From Phorcus lineatus (taxonomy: Eukaryota; Mollusca; Gastropoda; Trochida; Trochidae): a DNA stretch of 64,000 bases. The position numbers and the translations under genes are program-made. Numbering within the stretch: position 1 is the first letter of the stretch; each line of letters opens with the position of its first letter. The notes beneath the pieces were generated by a model. It made no database searches, was not told where the DNA came from, and saw only the letters and a list, made by a program, of their open reading frames with translations. Shown here in pieces: positions 44,102-55,615 of the stretch. The DNA is taken from assembly GCA_921293015.1 (NCBI GenBank), contig OV121083.1, positions 33,472,908 to 33,536,907 on the forward strand, given 5' to 3'.

Positions 44102-47100
44102 GCGGATCCGCAGTTGGGATGATACATATACATGTATAAATGTTTATGCACCAAATGTCGCCACAGAGCGAATTATTTTTTATGATGATTTTAAAACATA
44201 TTTGTGTGGGCAACATATTATTGCCCCAGGCGACTACAATGAATTGTTAGATGTTTATCTTGACAAAAATGTAAATGTTAAATATTATAATTTGAACAGC
44301 AGTAATGCTCTGTGTAAAGTTATGGCTGATCATAATATGTGTGATATTTGGAGATACAGAAATCCTGACAGAAGAGAATTCACTCGTAAACAAATCGTAA
44401 ATGGAGTGTGCAAGCAAAGTCGTATTGACTTCACCCTAATTTTAAAATCTTTAATTCCGTATGCAACACATGCCTATATACAATATATACCTTTAAGCGA
44501 TCACTCCATTAATTTCGTCAAATTTGATTTTACTAAAGTTGAACGTGGACCTGGCATGTGGGTCATCAACAATGAAATTCTGTCAGATTCTGTATTTTCA
44601 AATACCATCAAGGATTTGATTAATGAAAACTTATCATGCCCTCTGTATTCATCTGAACCACTGTTATGGTGGGATAATTTAAAATACAAAATGAAAAAGT
44701 GTAGTATTTATTTCTCATGTAAAAAAAAAAAAGAAGAGAAAGCAAAGCATTTTGATTTACAACGTAGGTTAAGATTAGAATATGATAAACTTTCTAAAAA
44801 CCCATCGCGAGATATTACTTTTATACAGAATTTAGAAAAAGAATTACAAATTTTTGAAAAGAGTAAATGTGATGGTGCTATTTTAAGGTCTAAAGCACAA
44901 TGGGCTTTAGAATCAGATAAGAATACCTCATTCTTTTTAAATCTGGAAAAAACTAGGCAAGAATCAAATTGCATAAAAGAGCTATTAACTGATAAAGGTG
45001 TTACAAAGAAAACTGAAGACATATTAGATCATGCTTTTAATTTTTATTCTAGCTTGTATAAAGCCGAAGATGTTAATATCAATAATCAAAATGATTTATT
45101 GTATTTAATCAAAGATGTCCTCTCAGAGGAAGATAAGACTGTGCTTGATAATAATGTCAATGATGACGAGCTAACATCAGCTCTAAACGCAATGAAGCGT
45201 CATAAAAGTCCAGGCAATGATGGACTAACTGTTGAATTTTATGTACATTTTTGGAATGTTTTAAAACCTATATTTATGCATATTGTTAACAATATTTTCA
45301 GTGAAAAGCAATTATCACGTTCAATGAAAAAAGGAGTAATCAGCTTATTTTATAAAAAACGAGGAGACAAAAGAGACATTAAAAATTTTAGGCCTATATC
45401 ACTTTTAAATGTTGATTGTAAACTAATTTCCAAAGTTCTCGCTTCACGGTTGAAACATGTTCTTGAAACTGTCATCTCCTCTGAACAAACTTGCGGCATA
45501 CCCGGACGTGATATTGCTGACAATATTCATTCCTTAAGAGATGTAATTGATTTGTCTAATGACTTAGAGGAAGCTTATGTAATCTCTATCGATCAAGAGA
45601 AGGCTTTCGATCGTGTTTCCCAACCATTTATTATAAAAGTTCTTGAAAAAATGAATTTTGGTGAAAACTTTATTTCATGGATTAGAATACTATATTCAGG
45701 CTTAGAAAGCAGTGTTAAAATCAACGGACATCTAACGCCATACTTCCCTGTTACTAGGTCAGTCCGCCAGGGTGACCCACTTAGCAGTTTATTGTTTGTC
45801 ATTGTCAGCCAATCACTCAATCAGCTTATAAAAGCTAACACCGATATTAAACCAATTGTTATTGATGCTCACCATAAGTCTTTATTGTATCAACATGCTG
45901 ATGATGCCACTGTCACTGTTTGTGACAAGCAATCTGTAATCGCCACTTTTACATCCTTTGATTATTATTGCTCAGCTGCAGGAGCTAAGATTAATTTAAC
46001 AAAGTCTGAAGTGTTAGCTTTGGGGAGATTAAATCACAATAGTATTTCTAAATTTGATCTTCCAATAACAGTCAAATGTGACTGTCTAAAAATTTTGGGA
46101 ATTCATTTGGGGACCGATAAAGCAGCGTGTGAAAACAAAAATTGGAAATGTAAATTAAATAAAATTAAATCCTTGCTTGGTCTGTGGTCGCAAAGACAGC
46201 TAACACTTCAGGGCAAATCAATTGTTGTAAATACTTTTATGCTATCAAAATTGTGGTATAGCGTTTATGTTTTACCTGTTCCAGATTGGTTTATTAAGGA
46301 CCTAGAAACATGTATTTTCAATTTTTTATGGTCTGGTAAAACAGCACTTGTAAAGCGCACGACAACAATAGGGCACTTCATACAAGGTGGTTTATCTCTC
46401 CCTAGTTTAAAATTCAAAGTTCATTCATTTCGCTTAAAATTGGTAAAGAAACTTTTTGATTGCAATTACACATCATTATGGAAATATTCAGCTATGTTAT
46501 TTTTCCAAAAATACCTTAATATGGGACTCCGGGGAAATATTTTCAATATTGTTTACAATGAGGGTGATCTTAAGGAGATAAACCCCTTTTATGCTGAAGT
46601 TCTGCGTGCGTGGGATGAAATCACGTGCTCTCAACGAGAGCTCGTGACTAATCCCGAGCAAATCATGCATCAACCACTGTTCCATAATCCACACGTGCGT
46701 TTCAATGAGAAGTTGTTGTGCTTTAAGTTTTTCATTGACAGTGGCATTTGCACACTGTCTGATATTTGTTATGAGGTTGTGCCAGGATTTTAAAGGTCTC
46801 AGCCATTGTAGAAATGGTGCGTAACTGTCATATTGATGTACCTGTTTCACACATTCGATGTGCATATTTTATTATTGTCAAATCTCTACCAAGAGAATGG
46901 TTCCAACACATTTGTTCATATCCTACCATAAGTAAACCACTTCAACAAGATGTATGTATTGTTTCAGACAATGGTAATATTATATCCAATCAGCTGAATG
47001 TTAAATTTTGCTATGCATATTTTGTTGAAAAAAACTTTGTAAAAGCAACCTCAATCACCTTTTGGGAACAATATATATTAGACATTAAGTGGCCTCAAGT

Positions 47101-47668
47101 TTGGAAATCAGTATTTCATAATGACAAATCTTCCCAGCAAAAGGATCTTGATTTTAGAATATGTCATAATATTGTTTTTACTAATGAAAAAATGTATAAA
47201 TATGGCAAATCTGACACAAATTTGTGTCCAGTGTGTCAGGATACTATTGAAGATATGTTTCATATGTTTGTATTCTGTGATGAGCTCTATGAAACTATAA
47301 TGTTATTCAAAAATATATTTACAAATATATTTCATGATAGGGGTTACTCTCTCGATGATTTAATTTCATGGTTATTGTTTGGGATTCACTCTTCTGTGAC
47401 GAGTGAATACAATGATTGTTTAAATATATTTTTAGCAATCTTCCGAATGTGCGTTTACAAAAGACGATCAATTTCATTACTACAAAACAAAAAACTCAAA
47501 TTAGACACATTTTTCAAATACTGTATTAAACACCATTTTAAACTACTCTGGTTCCATTATCGCTGTAGAAATCAAACTTCAGTTTTCATTAACAGATATG
47601 TTTTGCCCCTAAATATCACCACTGTAGGTGATAATGATGAGATTGTTCTAAACTATCCATTTTACTAG

Positions 47669-47799
47669 GTATATTCTGATTAATTCTTAGATAAGATTAT
47701 GTATGTCCATGGACGCAACTTTTAAATTGTATATATAGTCCACTCATTTTAATATGTACATACTTCTGTGAATAAAACATTGTCAAAGAAAAAAAAAAA
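47669..47799 (+). other. 3' UTR and A-tail of LINE copy C
   Basis: AATAAA at 47771-47776 and a terminal A run joining the target duplication. The segment TATGTCCATGGACGC corresponds to TATGTCCAAGGACAC in A/B, so a small palindrome is kept in an otherwise diverged 3' UTR. Confidence 0.8.
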
Positions 47800-47810
47800 G
47801 GCGCCAGACT
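47800..47810 (+). repeat. Target-site duplication, right, LINE copy C
   Basis: GGCGCCAGACT directly after the A-tail. The preceding AA of the target may be hidden in the tail, so the duplication could be up to 13 bp. Confidence 0.93.
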
Positions 47811-47898
47811 CAAGGATTGAGCTATTCCTTCTCACAAATCGAGATACGGGTGTTCTGGTCCACGTATGTGGGCGTGGGTTCAAATCCCACTCCTGACA
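47800..47898 (+). pseudogene. tRNA-Leu(CAA) 3' fragment after LINE copy C
   Basis: A 99-nt 3' part, including the 11-bp target duplication, with B box and the normal CAAGGATTG intron start. Confidence 0.95.
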
Positions 47899-48037
47899 CA
47901 TTTTGCATTTCCTTTTTATCGCCACCGGATTACATGAAACTTAAAGCTTAAGGACTTCCAGTTTTCTAGGCAGCACTGAAGCAAAGAGCTGGGCTTCTTT
48001 TTTGTTCTTTTCATTTGTCAAAAGAGTTGCAAAAGGT

Positions 48038-48129
48038 TCCCGCGAGCCGGATTCGAACCAGCGACCTAAGGATGGCCATTGTAATTATTCCACTACAGTC
48101 CTCCGCTCTACCAACTGAGCTATCAGGGG
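48038..48129 (-). tRNA. trnY(GTA): tRNA-Tyr(GTA), acceptor G4C
   Basis: G4C gives a C-C mismatch in the acceptor stem; 19-nt intron with an extra change. First unit after LINE copy C. Confidence 0.8.
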
Positions 48130-48633
48130 TCTCGACTACTCCCGTTCATCTTTTGTAAATCGATACAGGACGACACTTACAGCTATATTGCTTAACGCCT
48201 GGCTGAACATCAACTTCCTTAACCCTTAAGCCTTCCCTACAAAACTTATTTATTTTCTCTTTACTGATTACTACATCAACGTCTTCCATTTCCTAAACAT
48301 TCGACAGTTGTAGATTGTCATTTTTCCTTGAAGGGCAGTTTCCTTCCCTTTCAATTGTGTTGCCAGTGTAACATCCAACACTTCAACATTAAAGATTGAA
48401 ACAAACAGTGTTTGAGTCGACCTCAACCTGTACCCCACGACCATCTCAATCAAACACAGACATACATCTGAGAAAACAGTGCTGCTTTGGCGGAGGGCTC
48501 ATGCTTCTGCGTGTGCTTCTGTGTGTCGGTTATATAATCAAATGACATGTGTCCCAGAGCAATTGAAACGCAAGGAAAGAAAACTTTTATCTTGCCGATT
48601 GTGACATCAGTATTTAACCCTTTTGTTTCACAA

Positions 48634-48755
48634 GTCAGGATGGCCGAGCGGTCTAAGGCGCCAGACTCAAGGATTGAGCTATTCATTCTCACAAATCGAG
48701 ATAAGGGTGTTCTGGTCCACGTATGTAGGCGTGGGTTCAAATCCCACTCCTGACA
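48634..48755 (+). tRNA. trnL(CAA): tRNA-Leu(CAA), variable-arm mismatch
   Basis: GTATGTAGGC replaces GTATGTGGGC, breaking one pair of the long variable arm. Intron has ATTCATTC and GATAAGGG. Confidence 0.9.
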
Positions 48756-48894
48756 CATTTTGCATTTCCTTTTTATCGCCACCGGATTACATGAAACTTA
48801 AAGCTTAAGGACTTCCAGTTTTCTAGGCAGCACTGAAGCAAAGAGCTGGGCTTCTTTTTTGTTCTTTTCATTTGTCAAAAGAGTTGCAAAAGGT

Positions 48895-48987
48895 TCCCGC
48901 GAGCCGGATTCGAACCAGCGACCTAAGGATGGCCAATTGTGATTATTCCACTACAGTCCTCCGCTCTACCAACTGAGCTATCACGGG
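48895..48987 (-). tRNA. trnY(GTA): tRNA-Tyr(GTA)
   Basis: Canonical, 20-nt intron. Confidence 0.97.
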
Positions 48988-49491
48988 TCTCGACTACTCC
49001 CGTTCATCTTTTGTAAATCGATACAGGACGACACTTACAGCTATATTGCTTAACGCCTGGCTGAACATCAACTTCCTTAACCCTTAAGCCTTCCCTACAA
49101 AACTTATTTATTTTCTCTTTACTGATTACTACATCAACGCCTTCCATTTCCTAAACATTCGACAGTTGTAGACTGTCATTTTTCCTTGAAGGGCAGTTTC
49201 CTTCCCTTTCAATTGTGTTGCCAGTGTAACATCCAACACTTCAACATTAAAGATTGAAACAAACAGTGTTTGAGTCGACCTTAACCTGTACCCCACGACC
49301 ATCTCAATCAAACACAGACATACATCTGAGAAAACAGTGCTGCTTTGGCGGAGGGCTCATGCTTCTGCGTGTGCTTCTGTGTGTCGGTTATATAATCAAA
49401 TGACATGTGTCCCAGAGCAATTGAAACGCAAGGAAAGAAAACTTTTATCTTGCCGATTGTGACATCAGTATTTAACCCTTTTGTTTCACAA

Positions 49492-49613
49492 GTCAGGATG
49501 GCCGAGCGGTCTAAGGCGCCAGACTCAAGGATTGAGCTATTCCTTCTCACAAATCGAGATAAGGGTGTTCTGGTCCACGTATGTAGGCGTGGGTTCAAAT
49601 CCCACTCCTGACA
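49492..49613 (+). tRNA. trnL(CAA): tRNA-Leu(CAA), variable-arm mismatch
   Basis: Same GTAGGC variable-arm change as the gene at 48634; intron GATAAGGG. Confidence 0.9.
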
Positions 49614-49752
49614 CATTTTGCATTTCCTTTTTATCGCCACCGGATTACATGAAACTTAAAGCTTAAGGACTTCCAGTTTTCTAGGCAGCACTGAAGCAAA
49701 GAGCTGGGCTTCTTTTTTGTTCTTTTCATTTGTCAAAAGAGTTGCAAAAGGT

Positions 49753-49845
49753 TCCCGCGAGCCGGATTCGAACCAGCGACCTAAGGATGGCCAATTGTGA
49801 TTATTCCACTACAGTCCTCCGCTCTACCAACTGAGCTATCACGGG
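49753..49845 (-). tRNA. trnY(GTA): tRNA-Tyr(GTA)
   Basis: Canonical, 20-nt intron. Confidence 0.97.
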
Positions 49846-50349
49846 TCTCGACTACTCCCGTTCATCTTTTGTAAATCGATACAGGACGACACTTACAGCT
49901 ATATTGCTTAACGCCTGGCTGAACATCAACTTCCTTAACCCTTAAGCCTTCCCTACAAAACTTATTTATTTTCTCTTTACTGATTACTACATCAACGTCT
50001 TCCATTTCCTAAACATTCGACAGTTGTAGACTGTCATTTTTCCTTGAAGGGCAGTTTCCTTCCCTTTCAATTGTGTTGCCAGTGTAACATCCAACACTTC
50101 AACATTAAAGATTGAAACAAACAGTGTTTGAGTCGACCTTAACCTGTACCCCACGACCATCTCAATCAAACACAGACATACATCTGAGAAAACAGTGCTG
50201 CTTTGGCGGAGGGCTCATGCTTCTGCGTGTGCTTCTGTGTGTCGGTTATATAATCAAATGACATGTGTCCCAGAGCAATTGAAACGCAAGGAAAGAAAAC
50301 TTTTATCTTGCCGATTGTGACATCAGTATTTAACCCTTTTGTTTCACAA

Positions 50350-50471
50350 GTCAGGATGGCCGAGCGGTCTAAGGCGCCAGACTCAAGGATTGAGCTATTC
50401 CTTCTCACAAATCGAGATACGGGTGTTCTGGTCCACGTATGTGGGCGTGGGTTCAAATCCCACTCCTGACA
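50350..50471 (+). tRNA. trnL(CAA): tRNA-Leu(CAA)
   Basis: T38, intron GATACGGG. Confidence 0.97.
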
Positions 50472-50610
50472 CATTTTGCATTTCCTTTTTATCGCCACCG
50501 GATTACATGAAACTTAAAGCTTAAGGACTTCCAGTTTTCTAGGCAGCACTGAAGCAAAGAGCTGGGCTTCTTTTTTGTTCTTTTCATTTGTCAAAAGAGT
50601 TGCAAAAGGT

Positions 50611-50702
50611 TCCCGCGAGCCGGATTCGAACCAGCGACCTAAGGATGGCCATTGTGATTATTCCACTACAGTCCTCCGCTCTACCAACTGAGCTATCACG
50701 GG
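50611..50702 (-). tRNA. trnY(GTA): tRNA-Tyr(GTA)
   Basis: Canonical exons, 19-nt intron. Confidence 0.97.
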
Positions 50703-51206
50703 TCTCGACTACTCCCGTTCATCTTTTGTAAATCGATACAGGACGACACTTACAGCTATATTGCTTAACGCCTGGCTGAACATCAACTTCCTTAACCCTT
50801 AAGCCTTCCCTACAAAACTTATTTATTTTCTCTTTACTGATTACTACATCAACGTCTTCCATTTCCTAAACATTCGACAGTTGTAGATTGTCATTTTTCC
50901 TTGAAGGGCAGTTTCCTTCCCTTTCAATTGTGTTGCCAGTGTAACATCCAACACTTCAACATTAAAGATTGAAACAAACAGTGTTTGAGTCGACCTCAAC
51001 CTGTACCCCACGACCATCTCAATCAAACACAGACATACATCTGAGAAAACAGTGCTGCTTTGGCGGAGGGCTCATGCTTCTGCGTGTGCTTCTGTGTGTC
51101 GGTTATATAATCAAATGACATGTGTCCCAGAGCAATTGAAACGCAAGGAAAGAAAACTTTTATCTTGCCGATTGTGACATCAGTATTTAACCCTTTTGTT
51201 TCACAA

Positions 51207-51328
51207 GTCAGGATGGCCGAGCGGTCTAAGGCGCCAGACTCAAGGATTGAGCTATTCCTTCTCACAAATCGAGATAAGGGTGTTCTGGTCCACGTATGTG
51301 GGCGTGGGTTCAAATCCCACTCCTGACA
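51207..51328 (+). tRNA. trnL(CAA): tRNA-Leu(CAA)
   Basis: T38, intron GATAAGGG. Confidence 0.97.
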
Positions 51329-51467
51329 CATTTTGCATTTCCTTTTTATCGCCACCGGATTACATGAAACTTAAAGCTTAAGGACTTCCAGTTTTCTAGG
51401 CAGCACTGAAGCAAAGAGCTGGGCTTCTTTTTTGTTCTTTTCATTTGTCAAAAGAGTTGCAAAAGGT

Positions 51468-51560
51468 TCCCGCGAGCCGGATTCGAACCAGCGACCTAAG
51501 GATGGCCAATTGTGATTATTCCACTACAGTCCTCCGCTCTACCAACTGAGCTATCACGGG
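51468..51560 (-). tRNA. trnY(GTA): tRNA-Tyr(GTA)
   Basis: Canonical, 20-nt intron. Confidence 0.97.
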
Positions 51561-52064
51561 TCTCGACTACTCCCGTTCATCTTTTGTAAATCGATACAGG
51601 ACGACACTTACAGCTATATTGCTTAACGCCTGGCTGAACATCAACTTCCTTAACCCTTAAGCCTTCCCTACAAAACTTATTTATTTTCTCTTTACTGATT
51701 ACTACATCAACGTCTTCCATTTCCTAAACATTCGACAGTTGTACATTGTCATTTTTCCTTGAAGGGCAGTTTCCTTCCCTTTCAATTGTGTTGCCAGTGT
51801 AACATCCAACACTTCAACATTAAAGATTGAAACAAACAGTGTTTGAGTCGACCTCAACCTGTACCCCACGACCATCTCAATCAAACACAGACATACATCT
51901 GAGAAAACAGTGCTGCTTTGGCGGAGGGCTCATGCTTCTGCGTGTGCTTCTGTGTGTCGGTTATATAATCAAATGACATGTGTCCCAGAGCAATTGAAAC
52001 GCAAGGAAAGAAAACTTTTATCTTGCCGATTGTGACATCAGTATTTAACCCTTTTGTTTCACAA

Positions 52065-52186
52065 GTCAGGATGGCCGAGCGGTCTAAGGCGCCAGACTCA
52101 AGGATTGAGCTATTCCTTCTCACAAATCGAGATAAGGGTGTTCTGGTCCACGTATGTGGGCGTGGGTTCAAATCCCACTCCTGACA
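52065..52186 (+). tRNA. trnL(CAA): tRNA-Leu(CAA)
   Basis: T38, intron GATAAGGG. Confidence 0.97.
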
Positions 52187-52324
52187 CATTTTGCATTTCC
52201 TTTTTATCGCCACCGGATTACATGAAACTTAAAGCTTAAGGACTTCCAGTTTTCTAGGCAGCACTGAAGCAAAGAGCTGGGCTTCTTTTTTGTTCTTTTC
52301 ATTGTCAAAAGAGTTGTAAAAGGT

Positions 52325-52417
52325 TCCCGCGAGCCGGATTCGAACCAGCGACCTAAGGATGGCCAATTGTGATTATTCCACTACAGTCCTCCGCTCTATC
52401 AACTGAGCTATCACGGG
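52325..52417 (-). tRNA. trnY(GTA): tRNA-Tyr(GTA), G19A
   Basis: G19A removes an invariant D-loop guanine (G19-C56 pair and A-box end); 20-nt intron. Confidence 0.85.
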
Positions 52418-52921
52418 TCTCGTCTACTCCCGTTCATCTTTTGTAAATCGATACAGGACGACACTTACAGCTATATTGCTTAACGCCTGGCTGAACATCA
52501 ACTTCCTTAACCCTTAAGCCTTCCCTACAAAACTTATTTATTTTCTCTTTACTGATTACTACATCAACGTCTTCCATTTCCTAAACATTCGACAGTTGTA
52601 GATTGTCATTTTTCCTTGAAGGGCAGTTTCCTTCCCTTTCAATTGTGTTGCCAGTGTAACATCCAACACTTCAACATTAAAGATTGAAACAAACAGTGTT
52701 TGAGTCGACCTCAACCTGTACCCCACGACCATCTCAATCAAACACAGACATACATCTGAGAAAACAGTACTGCTTTGGCGGAGGGCTCATGCTTCTGCGT
52801 GTGCTTCTGTGTGTCGGTTATATAATCAAATGACATGTGTCCCAGAGCAATTGAAACGCAAGAAAAGAAAACTTTTATCCTACCGATTGTGACATCAGTA
52901 TTTAACCCTTTTGTTTCACAA

Positions 52922-53043
52922 GTCAGGATGGCCGAGCGGTCTAAGGCGCCAGACTCAAGGATTGAGCTATTCCTTCTCACAAATCGAGATAAGGGTGTTC
53001 TGGTCCACGTATGTGGGCGTGGGTTCAAATCCCACTCCTGACA
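52922..53043 (+). tRNA. trnL(CAA): tRNA-Leu(CAA)
   Basis: T38, intron GATAAGGG. The leader carries AAGAAAAG and ATCCTACCG changes. Confidence 0.97.
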
Positions 53044-53182
53044 CATTTTGCATTTCCTTTTTATCGCCACCGGATTACATGAAACTTAAAGCTTAAGGAC
53101 TTCCAGTTTTCTAGGCAGCACTGAAGCAAAGAGCTGGGCTTCTTTTTTGTTCTTTTCATTTGTCAAAAGAGTTGCAAAAGGT

Positions 53183-53275
53183 TCCCGCGAGCCGGATTCG
53201 AACCAGCGACCTAAGGATGGCCAATTGTGATTATTCCACTACAGTCCTCCGCTCTACCAACTGAGCTATCACGGG
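53183..53275 (-). tRNA. trnY(GTA): tRNA-Tyr(GTA)
   Basis: Canonical, 20-nt intron. Confidence 0.97.
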
Positions 53276-53779
53276 TCTCGACTACTCCCGTTCATCTTTT
53301 GTAAATCGATACAGGACGACACTTACAGCTATATTGCTTAACGCCTGGCTGAACATCAACTTCCTTAACCCTTAAGCCTTCCCTACAAAACTTATTTATT
53401 TTCTCTTTACTGATTACTACATCAACGTCTTCCATTTCCTAAACATTCGACAGCTGTAGACTGTCATTTATCCTTGAAGGGCAGTTTCCTTCCCTTTCAA
53501 TTGTGTTGCCAGTGTAACATCCAACACTTCAACATTAAAGATTGAAACAAACAGTGTTTGAGTCGACCTCAACCTGTACCCCACGACCATCTCAATCAAA
53601 CACAGACATACATCTGAGAAAACAGTGCTGCTTTGGCGGAGGGCTCATGCTTCTGCGTGTGCTTCTGTGTGTCGGTTATATAATCAAATGACATGTGTCC
53701 CAGAGCAATTGAAACGCAAGGAAAGAAAACTTTTATCTTGCCGATTGTGACATCAGTATTTAACCCTTTTGTTTCACAA

Positions 53780-53901
53780 GTCAGGATGGCCGAGCGGTCT
53801 AAGGCGCCAGACTCAAGGATTGAGCTATTCCTTCTCACAAATCGAGATAAGGGTGTTCTGGTCCACGTATGTGGGCGTGGGTTCAAATCCCACTCCTGAC
53901 A
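53780..53901 (+). tRNA. trnL(CAA): tRNA-Leu(CAA)
   Basis: T38, intron GATAAGGG; downstream CATTTTATTTTT. Confidence 0.97.
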
Positions 53902-54040
53902 CATTTTGCATTTTATTTTTATCGCCACCGGATTACATGAAACTTAAAGCTTAAGGACTTCCAGTTTTCTAGGCAGCACTGAAGCAAAGAGCTGGGCTTC
54001 TTTTTTGTTCTTTTCATTTGTCAAAAGAGTTGCAAAAGGT

Positions 54041-54132
54041 TCCCGCGAGCCGGATTCGAACCAGCGACCTAAGGATGGCCATTGTGATTATTCCACTACA
54101 GTCCTCCGCTCTACCAACTGAGCTATCACGGG
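54041..54132 (-). tRNA. trnY(GTA): tRNA-Tyr(GTA)
   Basis: Canonical exons, 19-nt intron. Confidence 0.97.
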
Positions 54133-54636
54133 TCTTGTCTACTCCCGTTCATCTTTTGTAAATCGATACAGGACGACACTTACAGCTATATTGCTTAACG
54201 CCTGGCTGAACATCAACTTCCTTAACCCTTAAGCCTTCCCTACAAAACTTATTTATTTTCTCTTTACTGATTACTACATCAACGTCTTCCATTTCCTAAA
54301 CATTCGACAGTTGTAGACTGTCATTTTTCCTTGAAGGGCAGTTTCCTTCCCTTTCAATTGTGTTGCCAGTGTAACATCCAACACTTCAACATTAAAGATT
54401 GAAACAAACAGTGTTTGAGTCGACCTCAACCTGTACCCCACGACCATCTCAATCAAACACAGACATACATCTGAGAAAACAGTGCTGCTTTGGCAGAGGG
54501 CTCATGCTTCTGCGTGTGCTTCTGTGTGTCGGTTATATAATCAAATGACATGTGTCCCAGAGCAATTGAAACGCAAGGAAAGAAAACTTTTATCTTGCCG
54601 ATTGTGACATCAGTATTTAACCCTTTTGTTTCACAA

Positions 54637-54758
54637 GTCAGGATGGCCGAGCGGTCTAAGGCGCCAGACTCAAGGATTGAGCTATTCCTTCTCACAAATC
54701 GAGATAAGGGTGTTCTGGTCCACGTATGTGGGCGTGGGTTCAAATCCCACTCCTGACA
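54637..54758 (+). tRNA. trnL(CAA): tRNA-Leu(CAA)
   Basis: T38, intron GATAAGGG. Confidence 0.97.
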
Positions 54759-54897
54759 CATTTTGCATTTCCTTTTTATCGCCACCGGATTACATGAAAC
54801 TTAAAGCTTAAGGACTTCCAGTTTTCTAGGCAGCACTGAAGCAAAGAGGTGGGCTTCTTTTTTGTTCTTTTCATTTGTCAAAAGAGTTGCAAAAGGT

Positions 54898-54989
54898 TCC
54901 CGCGAGCCGGATTCGAACCAGCGACCTAAGGATGGCCATTGTGATTATTCCACTACAGTCCTCCGCTCCACCAACTGAGCTATCACGGG
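54898..54989 (-). tRNA. trnY(GTA): tRNA-Tyr(GTA), A21G
   Basis: A21G at the end of the D loop; 19-nt intron. Confidence 0.92.
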
Positions 54990-55493
54990 TCTCGACTACT
55001 CCCGTTCATCTTTTGTAAATCGATACAGGACGACACTTACAGCTATATTACTTAACGCCTGGCTGAACATCAACTTCCTTAACCCTTAAGCCTTCCCTAC
55101 AAAACTTATTTATTTTCTCTTTACTGATTACTACATCAACGCCTTCCATTTCCTAAACATTCGACAGTTGTAGATTGTCATTTTTCCTTGAAGGGCAGTT
55201 TCCTTCCCTTTCAATTGTGTTTCCAGTGTAACATCCAACACTTCAACATTAAAGATTGAAACAAACAGTGTTTGAGTCGACCTCAACCTGTACCCCACGA
55301 CCATCTCAATCAAACACAGACATACATCTGAGAAAACAGTGCTGCTTTGGCGGAGGGCTCATGCTTCTGCGTGTGCTTCTGTGTGTCGGTTATATAATCA
55401 AATGACATGTGTCCCAGAGCAATTGAAACGCAAGGAAAGAAAACTTTTATCTTGCCGATTGTGACATCAGTATTTAACCCTTTTGTTTCACAA

Positions 55494-55615
55494 GTCAGGA
55501 TGGCCGAGCGGTCTAAGGCGCCAGACTCAAGGATTGAGCTATTCCTTCTCACAAATCGAGATAAGGGTGTTCTGGTCCACGTATGTGGGCGTGGGTTCAA
55601 ATCCCACTCCTGACA
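55494..55615 (+). tRNA. trnL(CAA): tRNA-Leu(CAA)
   Basis: T38, intron GATAAGGG. Confidence 0.97.

Larger units (their letters stand above)
40772..44126. mobile_element. DNA transposon-like element nested in LINE copy C
   Basis: A 3,355-bp insert with inverted termini TGTATCATCCCAACT / AGTTGGGATGATACA, flanked by TATA on both sides (40768-40771, 44127-44130). Boundaries are certain from comparison with LINE copies A, B and D, though the AT-rich flank leaves a few bases of ambiguity. Inverted similarity extends about 100 bp inward with indels and includes GTCCCAACTTGG and GTCCCATCTTGAGATGGGAC hairpins. The interior is AT-rich with only short ORFs (none above about 80 codons) and no transposase motif I can recognise, so it looks non-autonomous. 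TGT...ACA ends with a 4-bp duplication do not let me assign a superfamily. Confidence 0.8.
40432..47668 (+). pseudogene. ORF2 of LINE copy C, split by a DNA element and frameshifted
   Basis: The 5' part (40432-40771) encodes the start of the endonuclease with WNVNG and QETFWD. It is cut after DEQIY by the element at 40772-44126. The frame resumes at about 44131 with TCINVYAPN and holds GDYN, SDH, SPGNDG, FDRV, VRQGDP and HADD. Leaving out the 3,355-bp insert plus one TATA copy restores the reading frame, which supports a clean insertion. A second lesion is a 1-bp deletion near 46790 (GGATTTTAAAG versus GGATTTTTAAAG in A), giving an early stop. The rest, including the CPVC...H...C motif, continues in the shifted frame to 47668. 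Unlike A and B it keeps Trp (TGG, about 46287) at the shared stop site. Inactive as it stands. Confidence 0.92.
39158..47799 (+). mobile_element. Tx1-like non-LTR retrotransposon, copy C, with nested DNA element
   Basis: An 8.64-kb span including a 3.36-kb nested insertion, so about 5.3 kb of LINE. It has perfect 11-bp target-site duplications, GGCGCCAGACT at 39147-39157 and 47800-47810, both from tRNA-Leu. The 5' UTR (39158-39379) starts ATAGCGCCACCTAGTGG, close to the 5' end of copy D, so this copy is probably full length. Protein sequence is clearly diverged from A/B, making it a separate subfamily. ORF1 is open. ORF2 is broken by the nested element and by a 1-bp deletion. Confidence 0.93.

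Noticed and set aside
44097..44130. ATG at 44097 as a true start of an 898-codon protein
   Set aside because: The first codons lie in the terminus of the DNA element; the protein is the LINE ORF2 resuming after the insertion.
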